64,000 nucleotides of DNA from Dichotomocladium elegans. Taxonomy: Eukaryota; Mucoromycota; Mucoromycetes; Mucorales; Lichtheimiaceae. Of this stretch, positions 1-12,059 are shown piece after piece. The position numbers and the translations under genes were made by a program. The first letter of the stretch is position 1, and every line of letters starts with the position of its first letter. Under the pieces are notes generated by a model. The model did no database searches and was not told where the DNA came from. It worked only from the letters and a program-made list of their open reading frames with translations. Location: NCBI GenBank assembly GCA_025716815.1, contig JAIXMN010000004.1, positions 992,001 to 1,056,000 of the forward strand. Direction: 5' to 3'.

Positions 1-1409
<1,409 letters not shown>

Positions 1410-1922
1410 TTTCAAGAATTTGTTTTTCTCAAAGAGAATCACTGGTGTCAAATTGTGAGTCACGGCGGTTGATAACCCATTTTCAAACTATGTGTTTATT
1501 CCGTGGGCCAATCACACGCCCTTTATTTAGGCCGCACCAGGAAACTACGGGGAGCCCAGTAACATTACTTTACTGAATCAACTTGTGAGAGAGTTAAAAT
1601 TCTTTATCCAATAAATTTCATAACATTTCACTCACTACACGATTCACGGGGTTAGTAATGTGTCAAGGTCTCTGAAATGTAAGCATATTTTTTATCTGTT
1701 TACATGCTAAAAGAAACACCGTCTAGTAAGAGTGAAAACTGCAACATCTGGAGGTTCTGCGAATTCTCTTCTTTTTTATTGAATATTACAATTAGCCATG
1801 ATTAAAGGATAGAGTATCTGAAGTAGTATTTAAATGTATCTATGGTAGATGGTCTGCGGGAATAATTCGTTGTACCAGATATGCATCTCGAGAGTATTTA
1901 TTTACGTGTAGATATACGAATC
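1410..1922. other. Intergenic, argininosuccinate lyase upstream region
   Basis: AT-rich DNA between the lyase start and the pseudogene remnant. No ORF with protein-like composition and no clear TATA box was found. Confidence 0.4.
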
Positions 1923-2245
1923 TTAGTCATCGAGACGACATCCAATAGCATTCCATCGAGGATATCCTGTTCGCGGTAGCATGTCTCTATACTTCTCCAG
2001 TATTTTATAAGGCATGTTTTCCTCGAATGAGAGTGAATGTTCAAGATACATTTTCGCCTAAAATTTTGCGGACGACGCCATGTCTTCAAGATTATCATTA
2101 GATCGTAGAACAGGCCCATTATTAATCGTGGCCAATGGTCCGGAGACCAGCTCGAAGGTAGGCCACACATGAGTGGATTCTTGAGTGTAGATTATCATAG
2201 CAACATGAACAGCTCGTCGGACTCGTTAACGGGATTTGGGCCCTA
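1923..2245 (-). pseudogene. NmrA/atypical-SDR-like 3' fragment with premature stop
   Basis: The minus strand reads as a continuous protein-like frame from about 2245 to a TAA at 1923-1925. It contains AVHVAM, then THVWPTFELVSGPLATIN, then YLEHSLSFEENMPYKILEKY. The first part resembles the region of NmrA-like NAD(P)-binding proteins where a block ending ELVSGP follows an AVHVA block; this is recognition by eye and tentative. An in-frame TAG at 2058-2060 interrupts the frame, and the upstream (N-terminal) part is gone where Tc1-like sequence begins near 2440. It is best read as a decayed gene fragment, but it could be the last exons of a gene with an unrecognised intron over the TAG. Confidence 0.35.
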
Positions 2246-2439
2246 TGGATAAGTATAATTAAATCGAACATCACAAGAATAGATCGCATAAAATTGTAGG
2301 AACATGCCATATCAATAAGTAAAAAAGATTTCAGAAACCAAGTGAAAATGTATCCCACCTCCGTATTGTTTGACTCACCACCCTCGGCTCAAACCGAACC
2401 CCTATCCGGATGTGCACTTGGAGATACCTTCAACCTTAC

Positions 2440-3560
2440 GAAGAGATCGGTTATTGATTACCATATAGTGGCCCTTCACTCGTTTATATTCATCCTATTC
2501 ATTGTACCCTTAAGGAAGCTAAAATATGCTCAGTTACAATGCTATGATTGCACCATACGGATTGATCCCCTCTCTTCTTTTCTTGATTGATGACAGCTGC
2601 GGTCTTAAGTTATATTGAACGCTCATCTGATGCAGACATTGCTCCAAAACTACCATTGTCTCTGCTTTTGTCGTCGATACTGTAATCACTGCGGATGTTC
2701 CTTTCTTGCATCGTGTCATTCTTCGTTTTATACCGATATTGAACCCAAACTTATCAAGCCGAATACCCTTTCTTCAAACGTCTATAACAGTCGTATCCCA
2801 TCGCGCCACTCACTCACTCGAGCCTTTTTGAATATCATATCATTATTCCTGTCTAAAGGCTGAAATCAAGTCTTTTTTGAATGACAACTTGTATCCGTTT
2901 TTCATAAAGTGATGGATTTTCGTCTAGAATACTTTTACATTCTTCAAATCTTTGTATTACTGTAGTTGCTCGTGAACAATGGATGGATTATCTTCACCGC
3001 GTTTCAAAAGTACAACTCTTACGCTGTTCATTAGAAATACTGTACTATACGTCGACGGGCACCCCCTTTTTTGTTTATTTCATAAAAATGCTGTCAGGAC
3101 CATTCCCATGCCGTTGCGCCCATCGTTACACTGGACAAGTATATATTCCTGGCTGTTTTGCAGCAACTGGTGCACTCAACTCTTCTCGAACATGAACCTG
3201 AGAAACCTGATCTCGCCCTGGTTAATGTAAATTGTTTAACTGCGCGTAGACCCTGTTTTTTATCGGAGTGTCTGCATCTTTGCAATTTGAGATATATACA
3301 TCAACGATCTTAGAGTACAATGTATGGTTGGAACATAACGTATGCTGGTATGCTATGTGTGAACTGAGCATTTGAAGAATATGTGTTCTCATCAATGACA
3401 TAGCCCATGATCCATGGCAGGGATGCTCATCAACAATATGACCCTGTCAACCATAGCAATTACAGAATAATGAACATCTATAGAAGGAAAAAGGGCGATA
3501 TCGGAAAATAGCCGATGCGTAATGATGTCAGTTACGTCGAATTTCTTGAGCGACGTCTTA
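2440..3560 (-). mobile_element. Degenerate Tc1/mariner element (left member of inverted pair)
   Basis: Translated pieces match the transposase copies elsewhere in this window. A GHIVDE segment near 3440 corresponds to the N-terminal GHVIDE of the copy at 28 kb, and the block around 2534-2719 (CKKGTSAVITVSTTK, then IKKRREG) corresponds to the SKKGT...IKKRR part of the DDE domain. Many stops and frameshifts make it inactive. The central part, 2501-3267, is almost identical to 6012-6780 in reverse orientation, whereas the parts outside that tract are diverged from the partner. Confidence 0.75.
2501..3267. repeat. Left arm of a 0.77 kb near-identical inverted repeat
   Basis: Reverse complement of 6012-6780 with only a few differences where checked, for example one mismatch over 2521-2580 and two near 2920. 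The arms are separated by about 2.74 kb that contains the acidic secreted protein gene. Both ends of the arm lie inside Tc1-like sequence that continues, diverged, beyond it. Confidence 0.85.
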
Positions 3561-3724
3561 TGAAAAATGCGACGATTATGTTGCAAAACCGCGTGTAAAT
3601 GCTATCATCATTAAGAATTTTTAGAAAGCACTACTAGATGACGATTATATTTATTGAACACAACAGATAAAAATGATAAGTGAACAATGCTTATGCAATT
3701 AATTAACCATATAGTATTTGGTAA

Positions 3725-4123
3725 TTAGAGGATGCCCAAACCATCCATCGTGTCATCCAAAAGATCATTCACGTTGTCAATGGTGTCGTCCAGGTCAAGG
3801 GCATCGTCCAGATCGAGGATATCCTCCAGCATATCCGAGTCGAAGTAATCGTCTGTGTCAAAGGACTCCTCGGTTTCGTCTGCGAAATCTTCAGTATCGG
3901 TTTCATCGTCTGTCTCAAACGCTTCCTGGGTTTCATCAATGAAGTTGTCGGTGTTAAGAGCATCTTGGGTATCCTCAATGATCTCGTCAGTGTCAAGGAG
4001 ATCTTCGGTGTCAAAGGCATCTCCGGTATCGAGCAAGTCTTCAGTATCAAACTCGACCGGGGCAGCCTTGACGACGGCGGCAAGGCAAAGAGCAAGGGCA
4101 ATGGAAATAACCGAGAAGCGCAT
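3725..4123 (-). CDS. Secreted, extremely acidic protein (no basic residues after signal peptide)
   Basis: A single-exon ORF of 131 residues. The first 20 or so form a classical signal peptide (short charged start, hydrophobic core, cleavage expected near VKA-APVEF). The remaining roughly 111 residues hold about 34 Asp and 14 Glu and no Lys, Arg, His or Cys. They are built from loose repeats of the type FDTEDLLDT separated by short Thr/Gln/Ala linkers, ending in Leu/Asp-rich turns (ILDLDDALDLDD). Pairs of hydrophobic residues recur in the acidic background, so an amphipathic helical rod or a cation-binding matrix protein is possible; no family is recognised. A TATAAA lies 80 bases upstream of the ATG. 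The clean promoter, signal peptide and lack of introns support a real gene. It sits alone between two inverted Tc1 relics. Confidence 0.75.
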   Translation of the reverse strand: MRFSVISIALALCLAAVVKAAPVEFDTEDLLDTGDAFDTEDLLDTDEIIEDTQDALNTDNFIDETQEAFETDDETDTEDFADETEESFDTDDYFDSDMLEDILDLDDALDLDDTIDNVNDLLDDTMDGLGIL

Positions 4124-4203
4124 TTTGTCTTTGAGTGGAAGGTTGTGATAAGTAGTTGAATCTGGATCGAATGAAGCTTTAAACCGTGAAAATATCGCTC
4201 CTC

Positions 4204-4209
4204 TTTATA
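4204..4209 (-). promoter_or_regulatory. TATA box of the acidic secreted protein gene
   Basis: TATAAA on the minus strand, about 80 bases upstream of the ATG at 4123, in a position consistent with a core promoter and a short 5' leader. Confidence 0.55.
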
Positions 4210-5869
4210 CTTTTTTTTTCTATATGGTGTCCCACGTATCCGACACGCACGTATTCGTGCCTTTGCGTCAGGAATCGACTCGTTCCCTCTTCGGTTGCCT
4301 AAATTTCATGCAAAACGCGGAATGTTCAGAAGAATTGATATACTAACAGCAGCGTGGTACTCGATCTTGCTCTTTTTCTTCAATAATCGACCGGGCCATT
4401 TGAATATTTGCTATCTCCACAACAAACATAGCCTTTACCGTATTCGTCGCTAATGGCCGCACGTTTGTCTGCTACCCATTATGAAGATATTATAAGATGG
4501 GCGTTGCATTTTGTGGATTCGGAAAAGAGAGGGTTGTGTTTCTAGTAAAACACAGGCAAGGGTCAAACAACAGACAACAGCAAAAAGGGACCGTCGAGGC
4601 GAGCATGTCCAAATGACACCGCTTCATTGACTTTGAAGTGTAATCGTACATATGCATGTTCCCCTATATTACTTCAGCTGTTATTAAAACACGTGATAGA
4701 TTTTTCGCACAATGATTTCATACCTATAGTATAAGTGCACTACCAGATTGGCATTTGCTGACTCTTAATTGGATAATAAACTTTTTACGCGTTTTCCACT
4801 TCTGAAACTTTGTTTTCGGAATATCTGGACCCCACTTGCTACTCGGTCATTAACAATCAAGGACTCTTTTCTTTTTATTTAGGAGAAGGTCAACTCTCAA
4901 GTGGGAAAGGATGCTCTCGCGATCTCTATTCTGGGCTTACGGTTCCTGTTCATATTGGCCAAAAAAAATGCATGCCAAGCGCCACATAATGAATGCAATT
5001 AGATCAGGAATGTAATTGGCCCGACAATACCTACATTGTTCGGAGCCCCCCCAGGGCTTGTCATCAGGTATGCAGGGGTTCCCTTACCCCGTGTATCGAT
5101 ATCTTCGCTATCACGCTCTTGCATTACGAACACATCAATGAAAATTCTGTTTTATGCATATATGAAATGGAAGCGACATATCCACAAATTCTGCTCGAAG
5201 CCCGTGGAATGGCATGAAAATAAGGGGATGTATATGTTGCTTTCTCTGCGTGTGTTTTTCTTAGATTATGCTGAGGGCTGCATTATGTCTTAGCGTATAT
5301 ACATACACAACACTTTCGTTTGAGAAGATATATCACTTAGATACACTTACTTTTGAGAAACACACCGACATGCACGCATGCAAGTACGCTCTCTCTTTCT
5401 ATTATAGTTCGCCGGATATGTACAATATGCGTCCGATTCCCGCTGCGAGCGCGTACACCGATAATGCGTATATAGGTATGATTTTCTAAACACGGCCAGT
5501 GCGTGCAGAGAGTTGCTGATAAATTAAGTTGCTAATCCAATAATGATAACGCTTTATTCGACTGAGGTCTAATTTGCGACGTTGATTCCCAATTCGTACT
5601 TCACTGATTAAACGACAGTTGCGTGTCTTGCTTCTATCCAACCAGCTCATTGTGAAAGCACATATAGTATTACATTACTTTAACAATGGATGTGTGTGAT
5701 CTGATGGAATGTGTGGATTGGCGTGAAACCGCAAGCTTTATTGCACAAAGTCTGTAATACAGAGATTCATACCATTTCCCAAGAAATATTTCGCGCGCGA
5801 TGACATATCAAATCTTCTATGCATCGAAATAGCCCTCCCCTTCCATACACATTCATCGTTCATAAATGA
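4210..5869. other. Long intergenic stretch, nothing recognised
   Basis: Only short ORFs without recognisable composition. No repeat partner was noticed within the window. It includes the upstream region of the acidic protein gene. Confidence 0.4.
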
Positions 5870-7060
5870 GTAATGAATTTCTTAGGTTAATGTTGTCGCG
5901 AACTTGGCTGCCGATGCGGACTTTGTCATTGATGAGGAAGCATACGTACACTCTTCTACCTATTTGCATCCGTAAATCTGGAATGCTTGTCAAGCAAAAG
6001 AGTGCAGATATTCCGATAAAAAACAGGATCTACGCGCAGTTAAACAATTTACATTAACCAGGGCAAGATCAGGTTTCTCAGGTTCATGTTCGAGAAGAGT
6101 TGAGTGCACCAGTTGCTGCAAAACAGCCAGGAATATATACTTGTCCAGTGTAATGATGGGCGCAACGGCATGGGAATGGTCCTGACAGCATTTTTTTGAA
6201 ATAAGCAAAAAAAAAGGGATGGCCGTCGACATATAGTACAGTATTTCTAATGAAGAGCGTAAGAGTTGTACTTTTGAAACGCGGTGAAGATAATCCATCC
6301 ATTGTTCACGAGCAACTACAGTAATACAAAGATTTGAAGAATGTAAAAGTATTCTGGACGACAATCCATCACTTTATGAAAAACGAATACAAGTTGTCAT
6401 TCAAAAAAGACTTGATTTCAGCCTTTAGACAGGAATAATGATATGATATTCAAAAAGGCTCGAGTGAGTGAGTGGCGCGATGGGATACGACTGTTATAGA
6501 CGTTTGAAGAAAGGGTATTCGGCTTGATAAGTTTGGGTTCAATATCGGTATAAAACGAAGAATGACACGATGCAAGAAAGGAACATCCGCAGTGATTACA
6601 GTATCGACGACAAAAGCAGAGACAATGGTAGTTTTGGAGCAATGTCTGCATCAGATGAGTGTTCAATATAACTTAAGACCGCAGCTGTCATCAATCAAGA
6701 AAAGAAGAGAGGGGATCAATCCGTATGGTGCAACCATAGCATTGTAACTGAGCATATTTTAGCTTCCTTAAGGGTACAATGAATGGGATGGATAGGATAA
6801 ACATGAACATACGAAGAACTATTAAATAGAGACGTAGTGATAGATAATACACCGATTCAAAAGACTGGGGAAATAGGTACGTCTACTGTTCATCTTACTC
6901 TTTTGAACTTTGACCCTTTTAGTCAATTGTGGTTGGTGGTCATGCGCAAGTTAAAACACAACGGATTCCTAGAATCGAGACATCAGTAATTTCAATCAGG
7001 AAGCATCGAATAACTTAAGGCTAAGTAATTTTGAAGGGATCAATTCTCATATTTTATGAG
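5870..7060 (+). mobile_element. Degenerate Tc1/mariner element (right member of inverted pair)
   Basis: Reads in transposase order: a DFVIDEEAYVHS segment near 5910 (equivalent to the YAIDEEMYS block of the 28 kb copy), the shared tract 6012-6780, then DNTPIQK near 6850, FSQLWLVVMRKLKHNGFLES near 6920-6970, and a last relic of the C-terminus near 7040. Frameshifts and stops are present throughout. Outside 6012-6780 it differs clearly from the left copy, so the two were separate insertions or old duplicates later homogenised in the middle. Confidence 0.75.
6012..6780. repeat. Right arm of the 0.77 kb near-identical inverted repeat
   Basis: Reverse complement of 2501-3267. It carries the same decayed reading frames as the left arm, so the identity arose after the transposase was already dead. 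Confidence 0.85.
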
Positions 7061-7330
7061 TGCCTAGCCGACTATCTTAATTGAGAAAGTCTATGATCTG
7101 ACGTATGAACATCTCGAAAAAAGACGGTAAAAGAATGAATATGAGCAGAGTTTGAATATCCGAGTATTCTGGATACTAAAAGGACTATTGAGATATAAGG
7201 GTGTTAATTCTATATACGTATTCCTGTACTGTACCGTACGTTACAAACAGTACTGAAGTAACTATCTTTATGCAATTTATGGAACTTGAATTTATTTCGA
7301 GAAAATAAACCAGGCGTATCTTCTTTCGTA

Positions 7331-8554
7331 CTACATATCTTTCTTGCTGAGGTGAAGCTGTCGGTTCTTGGGGAACCAAGGAAGGATGCGACTAACCGAA
7401 CGCTGGTATTCCTTATATTCTGGGTACTTCTCCGCCGAAATGTACTACAGTGTGGATGACAAGTCAATGCACATCAATTCAGCCAGCAGCCAGGGCATCT
7501 TCTTACCTCGGTCAATTCAGTACTGCCCTGGAAGAGAAGTGTTAACGACGCAGTACCAATGATAGTCCAGTTGAGGTACGCCCTATGGATCTCAATTTGT
7601 TCGGTATTCGCAGCAGCGATTGAAAATAGATAAATACACCACCACATGCAGATCTCGCTGAAGAAGTTGGGGTGACGGCTGTATTGCCATAACCCACTGC
7701 TGCTCAGGAAACCCTTCCTGTAATCACCCGAGAGCTTCTTCTGATCATGCTTAACAAATTGCAGGAGTGCATGTTTCTTTGTCTGAAACATAAATTGTTG
7801 ATCATCCGCAATGGTTTCAATACTCAGGAAGACAAGAAAGAGGGCACTGGCAATTGCATCATATCGGTTCAAACTCGTGTCCTTGAGATAGGTGGAAAGA
7901 TAAAGCGGTGAAGTCATGAAGAGCAATATCAAGTCTTGTTGAGGGCCGATAAAAATAAAGTTGAGTAGCGTCATGCCAAGCTCCCCAATTTTCCCGCCAA
8001 TGTAGACAAAGCGGTAATCACGTCCATTCCATTCGTATCCGCCCTTTCTATATTGTCTTTATTTATCAGATGGGCCCCATAGGACAATTGCACACTATTT
8101 ACCTTGCGAAATTGTATGTCAAACGGACACCCCAGATGCTGATAAGAATGGCTCCAAGCAAGAGACGAGGATGGAATTCGGAACGATTGAGGTAGTCATG
8201 AATTGTATAATGCCAAGCGTATACTCCTGGCAGAATCGACCATGCTTTATCTGCAAGCGAAAAAATGAATATAGGAGGAATCATGTAGATTAACGAAACA
8301 AAGTTTTACCTACCTACTTGGCTATAGTTTCTGGTAATCTCACCTACAACGAGATGGACAATCATAAACACGGTCATTGCTTCCAAGGCGATTATGAAAG
8401 CATCGGTGGATTTGTAATACTCGAAAATGATGCCAGGATCTTTGACACAAGCCTTGTAAATATCGACAATATTGCCTTGAGCTATGGTGTGCTTGAGAAA
8501 ACCGAAGTTGGCCTCTAGTGCCGGTAGGATCGTATTCGAAGCGTCTAACGTCAT
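7331..8554 (-). CDS. DUF1295 / steroid 5-alpha-reductase-like membrane protein
   Basis: Four exons: 8314-8554, 8103-8250, 7507-8047 and 7331-7444, all with GT-AG introns and consistent phase. The product is about 347 residues with several hydrophobic segments. DUF1295 hallmarks are SQVDKAWS rebuilt across intron 1, YNFARKGGYEWNGRDYRF across intron 2, the SRHPNFFSE block, and the C-terminal EYISAEKYPEYKEYQ. Relatives are ER or peroxisomal membrane proteins related to steroid 5-alpha reductases and ICMT-type methyltransferases; their substrate is usually unknown. The C-terminal LSKKDM* has no clear targeting signal. The frame is intact although a Tc1 relic ends about 270 bases downstream. Confidence 0.85.
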
Positions 8555-9359
8555 GATGCGAGAGGATTCGAGGAACTGGATGCCTTGCCTTTTGTACTAA
8601 TTTTACAGCTTTTGAACCGCGACTGCTGCAGGTAGAACCACATGCAGCGCATGTCTGCTTTTGTGCTCTCCTGCGCCAATCGCCTCAAACCCTCGGTTCG
8701 CAATAACTTCCGGATCTGCCGCCGGTCTTCTTAACCAAGCAACACCTCTCCTAGTCTTGTATACTGGGTCGGCTGGTGTGCTATCTTAAGTCATCATTGT
8801 ATTTCCTAGGGCCGCTATTCAGCGACCATAGGATAGCAATTATCTGCAAAACATGTATGATAAACTTGTAATCCGGCAAAGACTCTACGTGGATACAGTA
8901 TTTTACCCTAAAATTAGACATTTAGCCTTTTTGATTTAGACCTTTTCAAAAATGTTTTAGACGGTTTGATTTTATGAAAGACTACTGTTTTAATTATTTG
9001 AGGCATAACTCCTTCTTTATACATCTGCTCCAGTAAAAAAGAAAGAAAAAATTCAATATGCTTAGCAGAAAGATATAGGGAAGAAAAGGAAGCAATTTTT
9101 ATTACAGATAAGGAAAATAAAGCGTGGCTCATAGAGCATCTATCACATTATTCAACTTCGTTCGCCAACATTAGGATTTTACTAAATAGTTTTGATTTAA
9201 CAAGCAACGTCATTTATTTCACATCAACCAAGCCAGCAAGTATACAATATGCAGATGAATATACTACTTCTGATGAAAAAATGACAGAGATAAGATATGT
9301 AAGGCATAAATTTAAGTCATGCTAAGTCAGTTTTTTTTATTTGGTCACTTTGTCCAAAT
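8555..9359. other. AT-rich intergenic region
   Basis: Low-complexity AT-rich DNA with one 72-codon minus-strand ORF (8914-9132) that shows no recognisable features. Nothing else is supported. Confidence 0.4.
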
Positions 9360-10075
9360 ACTTTTAGTCGTAAAAATATATTTGATAGCATGAATTTTAT
9401 TTAGTATTGGATGCTACAATCACGATGCTTCGAGGTGGTATTGTTAATCATCTGGAATAATTGTGTGGTATGGGGACTTGCAGAGGGAGAAAATGTTGAG
9501 GTGTCGATTGGATATGCAACCTTGGGGGATGTGGGTGATGGCGTGCTGACAGGTGCAACGACAGATGGTGATGAATCTGCTTGGTAACAGCAATGCCAAA
9601 ATAAAAGGGTGACGCGCAATAACGTACGGATATTTTTCAATGTGATGAATGAGTGAAGGCAGGATAATGCTTCAGGCAGGGTGATGCGGCCAATTTCTGC
9701 CATGGTAAAGAAACTGTTATGTATCATTTGTGTCATATAAAAAACTAATTGAAATCCTACAAAGCATTGTGAAATGGTTATGATCCATAAACACTGTAGC
9801 AACGTTTTCCTTCTTACCATTAACTTGAAAAGTGAGAATAGGATGGCCATACTTCAAGACGCTGTTGCGCGACAACACGGCTAGCTTGAGCGTATCCAAG
9901 CAAAGGGAATGATTGGTGGTGTTGTCACCGCCAAGCTTGACTTCTCCAAAACCAAGGGATTGCCCAAATGCACGTTGGACCAAGATGGATACAATGGCGT
10001 CCGGACGAATGCCAGTGGTCAATGTGTCCTCCTTGTTCGGCCATCGTAATACAACCTTCCTCTTGGTATCTGCCA
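9360..10075. repeat. Inverted duplication, arm 1
   Basis: Near-identical reverse complement of 12060-12776. It covers the last part of the PD-(D/E)XK-like gene, including its last intron and about 40 bases after its stop. Both borders are sharp. Confidence 0.85.
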
Positions 10076-11216
10076 CAATGGACGACAGCAATGGATCATA
10101 ATACCTGGTTTGTACGTCTATTTCTCCGAATTGGTTCTTGTCTGCGATGGGGTCAAGCGGTAGTTTCACCAACCTACAATGAAAATAGATGAGGAAGGAT
10201 ATTAGTACTTAGACGCACTTTTCTCTTCCACACTACAATATTTACAAATCAGCAATGCCTTCGACAACATTAGACTTGAATTGATCCATGCTAGTGGCCA
10301 GAGTCAAGAGGCGGAGCTTGGCACTTTTTGGAGACATATCCTCCTCGTCAATAGCGGATACAACATTCACCATTTCCATAAAGTCATCATTGGTAAAATT
10401 CGGGGTATCGTGTGGCACTTTGCTGAGTAGCGTTTGAATTTGACTCTTTAACAAATTGTTGAGCATTTGTTCCCCAAAAACAGCCATTTTGCAGTCGCTA
10501 TGCTGTTCATTCGCCAGGAAGAGTACACCCGACAAGGCTAATATCTCCTGAATGTTTGATTCCAAAGGGACAGGCTTGGGAAGGATGTCTGCTTGATGCC
10601 GGTATTTCAGGAAAAGAGAAGTAATATCGTTCCCATCAATAATCCAATGCTTCTCTTCGTTGTTACTCTTTTGTCGAGTATTAGCATGCTCTTGATCCAA
10701 ATCAGCTGTAGTTGTTGTTGCTATAGGCTGTGATGCAGTTGCTTCCTGTGTTGGACGTGGAGTTGGTAATTCTTCGGTTGAGGTTTGATCTTGAGGCTCC
10801 AAAAGGCCCTGTGAATCAGATACTAACATCTTATCGATCACTTCGGAGCAGTTGGATGCAGCAGTTTCCAAAGCATATTTCCGCTTGCGTTCCTTCCAAA
10901 ACACTGTGCAATCAAGGGTGAGGCACCAGTTTTCAAATTCTTGGAGGAGGCGAGATTGCTCTGCTTCGGACATGTTGGTGATGATGGTCTTATATCGAGC
11001 GTGGCAGCGCCTGCGTTCATAGTAATCATGCTCCAGGGCAAACGCCTTTAAGGTAAGGGTACTGGCGTTACAAACGCACCATTGAGCATCAGCCGCTAAC
11101 ACTCGTGGTCGCTTCCCGTTTGATTTTGGAATGATGGCCGGTTTTCTTTTGCGATTCTGTGCCGTATCCGGCTCCTCTGGTGATTGTTCGTCTTTCTTAG
11201 CTGTTTTCGTGTTCAC
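9401..11216 (-). CDS. Protein with PD-(D/E)XK nuclease-like motif, lineage-specific family
   Basis: Three exons are visible. A first frame (open to 11216) encodes a basic, disordered N-terminus with RKRKPAIIP and a KRPRVLA stretch that could be nuclear localisation signals. It is joined by a GT-AG intron (GTAAAT...TTGTAG) to an exon ending at 9835, and then to the last exon ending at 9401. The second exon holds GIRPDAIV, a short spacer, then LGFGEVKLGG, which matches the PD...(D/E)xK arrangement of restriction-like nucleases; LSRNSVLKYGHPILTFQVNG follows. The C-terminus is Ser/Pro/Thr-rich. The frame opens with GTG at 11214-11216 and the first in-frame ATG is at 10971-10973, so an upstream first exon is likely and the start is not fixed. 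Function is unproven; nuclease activity is an inference from the motif. Confidence 0.6.
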
Positions 11217-11510
11217 TATTTATTATTTTTGGAGCGTAAGAGACGTTTGCTGTCTGTAGGAGCCTGAACACGTTTACCCGTCAATTCAATAAATGATTAA
11301 AAACGAACAACGATAAAAAGGAAAGCTTAGTTCGTCATCAACGAAATGGTTTTCCAGTTTTTCATAGTGAAGTGATACGTCAAATTGTAGTGACATCACG
11401 TTTTATCTCAGTTTTACTTAAAAATATTTCTCTATCATTAAACAAATTTCCTTTTGCTACCGCATCATTGCAATCACGTAAGTGTTAGTCTGCATGCTAT
11501 GATTTTTTGG
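11217..11510. other. Upstream region of the PD-(D/E)XK-like gene
   Basis: Probably holds the missing first exon and promoter of the minus-strand gene. No exon could be assigned with confidence. Confidence 0.3.
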
Positions 11511-11511
11511 A

Positions 11512-11927
11512 TGCTCTTCGTGGAGAAATGCTTTGAGTCAGTAGTCCTTGTGGATGAACCTCTCTCGATACCAGCCCTTTGGAGTCGATTCAATTTTTTT
11601 TTTTTGGATCATTAGCTCTTGACTTGCTCCTCGGACACTGGGTTTTCTTCATTTTGTGCGAAAGAGATGCTTTGAGTCAGTAGTCCTTGTGGATGAACCT
11701 CTCTCGATACCAGCCCTTTGGAGTCGATTCAATTTTTTTTTTGGATCATTAGCTCTTGACTTGCTCCTCGGACACTGGGTTCTCTTCATTTTGTGTGAAA
11801 GAGATGCTTTGAGTCAGTAGTCCTTGTGGATGAACCTCTCTCGATACCAGCCCTTTGGAGTCGATTCAATTTTTTTTTTTGGATCATTAGCTCTTGACTT
11901 GCTCCTCGGACACTGGGTTCTCTTTCG
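11512..11927. repeat. Minisatellite, three copies of a 136-140 bp unit
   Basis: The anchor TGCTTTGAGTCAGTAGTCC begins at 11529, 11669 and 11805. Copies are nearly identical, differing mainly in the length of an internal poly-T run (about 9 to 12) and in a few bases of the linker TTCATTTTGTG. The array lies between the PD-(D/E)XK-like gene and its truncated inverted copy. Confidence 0.9.
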
Positions 11928-12059
11928 TAGAAGAGCCTCTATTCATATTGATATTTCATATTACTAACGTTTTATTTTATTTTATTTTATTTTTTGTATG
12001 GTGATTGCATTACCTGGCTGGAATGCGATTGTTTAATTTGCCTGAGGGCACTACATGGA

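Noticed and set aside
8914..9132. 72-codon minus ORF
   Set aside because: AT-rich, no recognisable composition, no splice or promoter support.
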